Source: Candidatus Hydrogenedentota bacterium
Lineage (GTDB): Bacteria > Hydrogenedentota > Hydrogenedentia > Hydrogenedentiales > GCA-2746185
NCBI GenBank assembly: GCA_012965445.1
Contig: DTSJ01000444.1
Coordinates: 1 to 6,879 of the forward strand
DNA: 6,879 nucleotides
Direction: 5' to 3'
In this document: in pieces, positions 5,216-6,879 of the stretch
How positions within the stretch are numbered: position 1 is the stretch's first letter
Layout of the letters: every line of letters begins with the position of its first letter
Notes under the pieces: generated by a model
The model's database searches: none
Seen by the model: the letters and a program-made list of their open reading frames with translations, nothing else
Told to the model about the DNA's origin: nothing
Program-made: the position numbers and the translations under genes

Positions 5216-6879
5216 GCCAGCGGCAACCCCACATCCTCAAAGTTATCCATCAGCCGCTCCTTACGCATCACCTCCAGCGCCCCTAGCGCCGCGTCCAGCG
5301 AAACAGTCGTCTGCTCCTTCACGGAATACCGCCGCCAGGTGATATTCCGCTCCTCCATTTCCTTGCCGCCCAGAATCCAGATATTCGGAGTCTTGCTCGT
5401 AATCGCTTTGCGCAGTTTCTTATTGAACGACTCATTTGAAGTATCGATCTCGGATCGGAACAATGTGTTGCGTAGCGTATCGAAAATCTCTCGCGCGTAG
5501 GGGAGAACTTCATCGTTGATCGGGATCAATTTCACCTGCGTCGGCGCCATCCAGGTCGGGAATGCGCCCCCGTACATTTCGATGAGAACACTGATCATCC
5601 GCTCATGCGTACCAAGCGGCGCCCGGTGAATAATAAACGGAGTCTTGCGCTCGCCGTCCGCGTCAATGTATTCCAGATCGAACCGATCCGCGACAACAAA
5701 GTCCAACTGACACGTAGAAATCGTCTCCTCGCGACCAAGCAAATTCTTCAGCTGAATATCCAGTTTAGGCCCGTAAAACGCGGCTTCTCCGTGCTCTTCC
5801 TCAAAGTCCACCTCAAGATTTGTCAGCACCTCACGCACAATGGCCTCGGTACGATCCCACTCCGCGCGATCACCCACAAACTTATCGCTGTCGGAATCGC
5901 TCAACGACAAACGAGCCTGAAACGAGCCCAGCCGCAGCTTCCCGAAATACAATTTATACAAATCGATCACACCCCGAAATTCATCCTCCACCTGCTCCGG
6001 CGTACAATAGATGTGCGCATCATTCATACACATCGCGCGCACCCGAAGAAGCCCCGCGAGCGACCCGTGCTTCTCATAGCGAAACGTGTCGCCGTACTCC
6101 GCCATACGCAAAGGCAGATCCCGATAACTGTGCGGACGCGCCGAGAAAATCTTGTGATGATGCGGACAATTCATCGGACGCAGATAGTACTTGTCATTCT
6201 CGTCGACCGTCATCGGGGGATACATGTCCTCCGCATAATACGGCAAATGTCCGGACCTCTCATAAAGTCCACTCCGCGTAATCGACGGAGTCGACACCCG
6301 CACATACCCAGCCTTGAATTCCTCCTCCTTCGCCCACGCCTCAAGCTCATCACGAATCACCGCGCCGTTCGGCATCCACATCGGAAGACCAACCCCGACC
6401 TCCGCATCCAAGAAAAAGATGTCCAACTCGTCGCCGAGCTTGCGGTGGTCCCGTTCCATTGCCAGCTTGCGACGTTCAATATAATCCTTCAGGTCTGCCT
6501 TCCGCTCAAATGCCAATCCATAGATCCGCGTCAGCATCGCATTCTTCTCGTCCCCGCGCCAATACGATCCCGAAATTCGGTCCAGCTTGAAGCACGCCTT
6601 CGGCACTTTCCCCGTCGTCTCCAAATGCGGCCCCTCGCACATATCCACAAACGGCCCATTTGTATAGAATCCAAGCCCCTCATCCCTGGCCCGACCCGAC
6701 TCAACCAACTCCTTCGCATACTCGATCTTGTAGCTCTGATCCGTCTGCTCCAGATACGCCACAGCCTCATCCAGCGTCTTATAAGCCTGCTCAAAAGGCT
6801 GCTTTTCCTTAATAATCTTCCGCATCCGGTTCTCGATTTCCTCCAGATCCCTCTCCCCAACCGGAGAATCCCCGAAATC
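5212..6879 (-). CDS. thrS: Threonyl-tRNA synthetase ThrS, 5' end outside the window
   Basis: Class II cytoplasmic aminoacyl-tRNA synthetase that charges tRNA-Thr and edits mischarged serine. The C-terminal 555 residues are visible. The frame stays open to the window edge and residues before the first Met (6825) still match the family, so that Met is internal and the TGS domain and first editing histidines are missing from view. Counting from that Met: editing-domain CEGPH (C63, H67), YWRGDEKNAMLTRIYG (88-103), then the catalytic core with RPMNCPHH (Zn ligand C220), the motif 2 region FRYEKHGSLAGLLRVRA (248-264), NDAHIYC (Zn ligand H271), and FIIHRAPLGTHERM (Zn ligand H400, motif 3). The anticodon-binding domain covers about 425-530. 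All three zinc ligands are present, so it should be active. Its stop codon overlaps that of cimA by 4 bp, tail to tail. Confidence 0.97.
   Translation of the reverse strand, partial: DFGDSPVGERDLEEIENRMRKIIKEKQPFEQAYKTLDEAVAYLEQTDQSYKIEYAKELVESGRARDEGLGFYTNGPFVDMCEGPHLETTGKVPKACFKLDRISGSYWRGDEKNAMLTRIYGLAFERKADLKDYIERRKLAMERDHRKLGDELDIFFLDAEVGVGLPMWMPNGAVIRDELEAWAKEEEFKAGYVRVSTPSITRSGLYERSGHLPYYAEDMYPPMTVDENDKYYLRPMNCPHHHKIFSARPHSYRDLPLRMAEYGDTFRYEKHGSLAGLLRVRAMCMNDAHIYCTPEQVEDEFRGVIDLYKLYFGKLRLGSFQARLSLSDSDSDKFVGDRAEWDRTEAIVREVLTNLEVDFEEEHGEAAFYGPKLDIQLKNLLGREETISTCQLDFVVADRFDLEYIDADGERKTPFIIHRAPLGTHERMISVLIEMYGGAFPTWMAPTQVKLIPINDEVLPYAREIFDTLRNTLFRSEIDTSNESFNKKLRKAITSKTPNIWILGGKEMEERNITWRRYSVKEQTTVSLDAALGALEVMRKERLMDNFEDVGLPLA

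Noticed and set aside
5243..5251. TTATCCATC within thrS, similar to a DnaA box
   Set aside because: It differs at two bases from the consensus and falls in conserved coding sequence, so there is no reason to invoke DnaA.
5820..6281. A 153-codon + strand frame inside thrS
   Set aside because: It lies fully antisense to conserved thrS motifs, is rich in Pro, Thr, Ser and Arg as expected for a shadow frame, and has no independent start signals.

Overview
The window looks like bacterial chromosome with moderate-to-high G+C. It carries five protein genes, all housekeeping or biosynthetic, and two non-coding stretches. An ADP-heptosyltransferase-like enzyme implies a Gram-negative, LPS-making cell. 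An archaeal-type (ApgM) phosphoglycerate mutase relative paired with citramalate synthase recalls anaerobic or deep-branching Gram-negatives such as the Verrucomicrobiota/Kiritimatiellota/Lentisphaerota group or Desulfobacterota. No rRNA or diagnostic marker is present, so the lineage is only a guess.

Layout, left to right. Positions 1-333 are a non-coding, partly very AT-rich leader. Positions 334-1374 (+) encode a GT9 heptosyltransferase. Positions 1375-1590 lie between two convergent genes and are the most unusual part. They hold two near-identical palindromes matching the bacterial parS centromere (ParB site), one perfect and one near-perfect DnaA box in the same orientation, and two hairpins. 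Positions 1591-2247 (-) encode RsmG (GidB), a gene classically found beside parA-parB near the replication origin. Positions 2248-2379 form a divergent promoter region. An apparent (+) operon follows: the ApgM-like enzyme (2380-3609, TTG start) and citramalate synthase CimA (3629-5215, GTG start with a good Shine-Dalgarno). Converging on cimA, with a 4-bp overlap of stop codons, is threonyl-tRNA synthetase (thrS, -, 5212 to the right edge), whose 5' end lies outside the window.

How the genes relate: CimA makes citramalate from pyruvate and acetyl-CoA, giving isoleucine without threonine. The ApgM-like partner belongs to a family whose bacterial members are often annotated as a proposed homoserine kinase (threonine branch), so the operon may sit at the threonine/isoleucine node rather than in glycolysis. 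ThrS uses threonine but is transcribed separately. RsmG and the parS/DnaA-box segment suggest an origin-proximal chromosome position. On the + strand C exceeds G to the right of about 1600 whichever way the genes point, while G slightly exceeds C in the heptosyltransferase gene. That polarity is opposite to a canonical origin at this point, so I call the segment a parS cluster with DnaA boxes, not a proven oriC. I found no CRISPR array, insertion sequence, tRNA, defence system or clear new multi-gene system.
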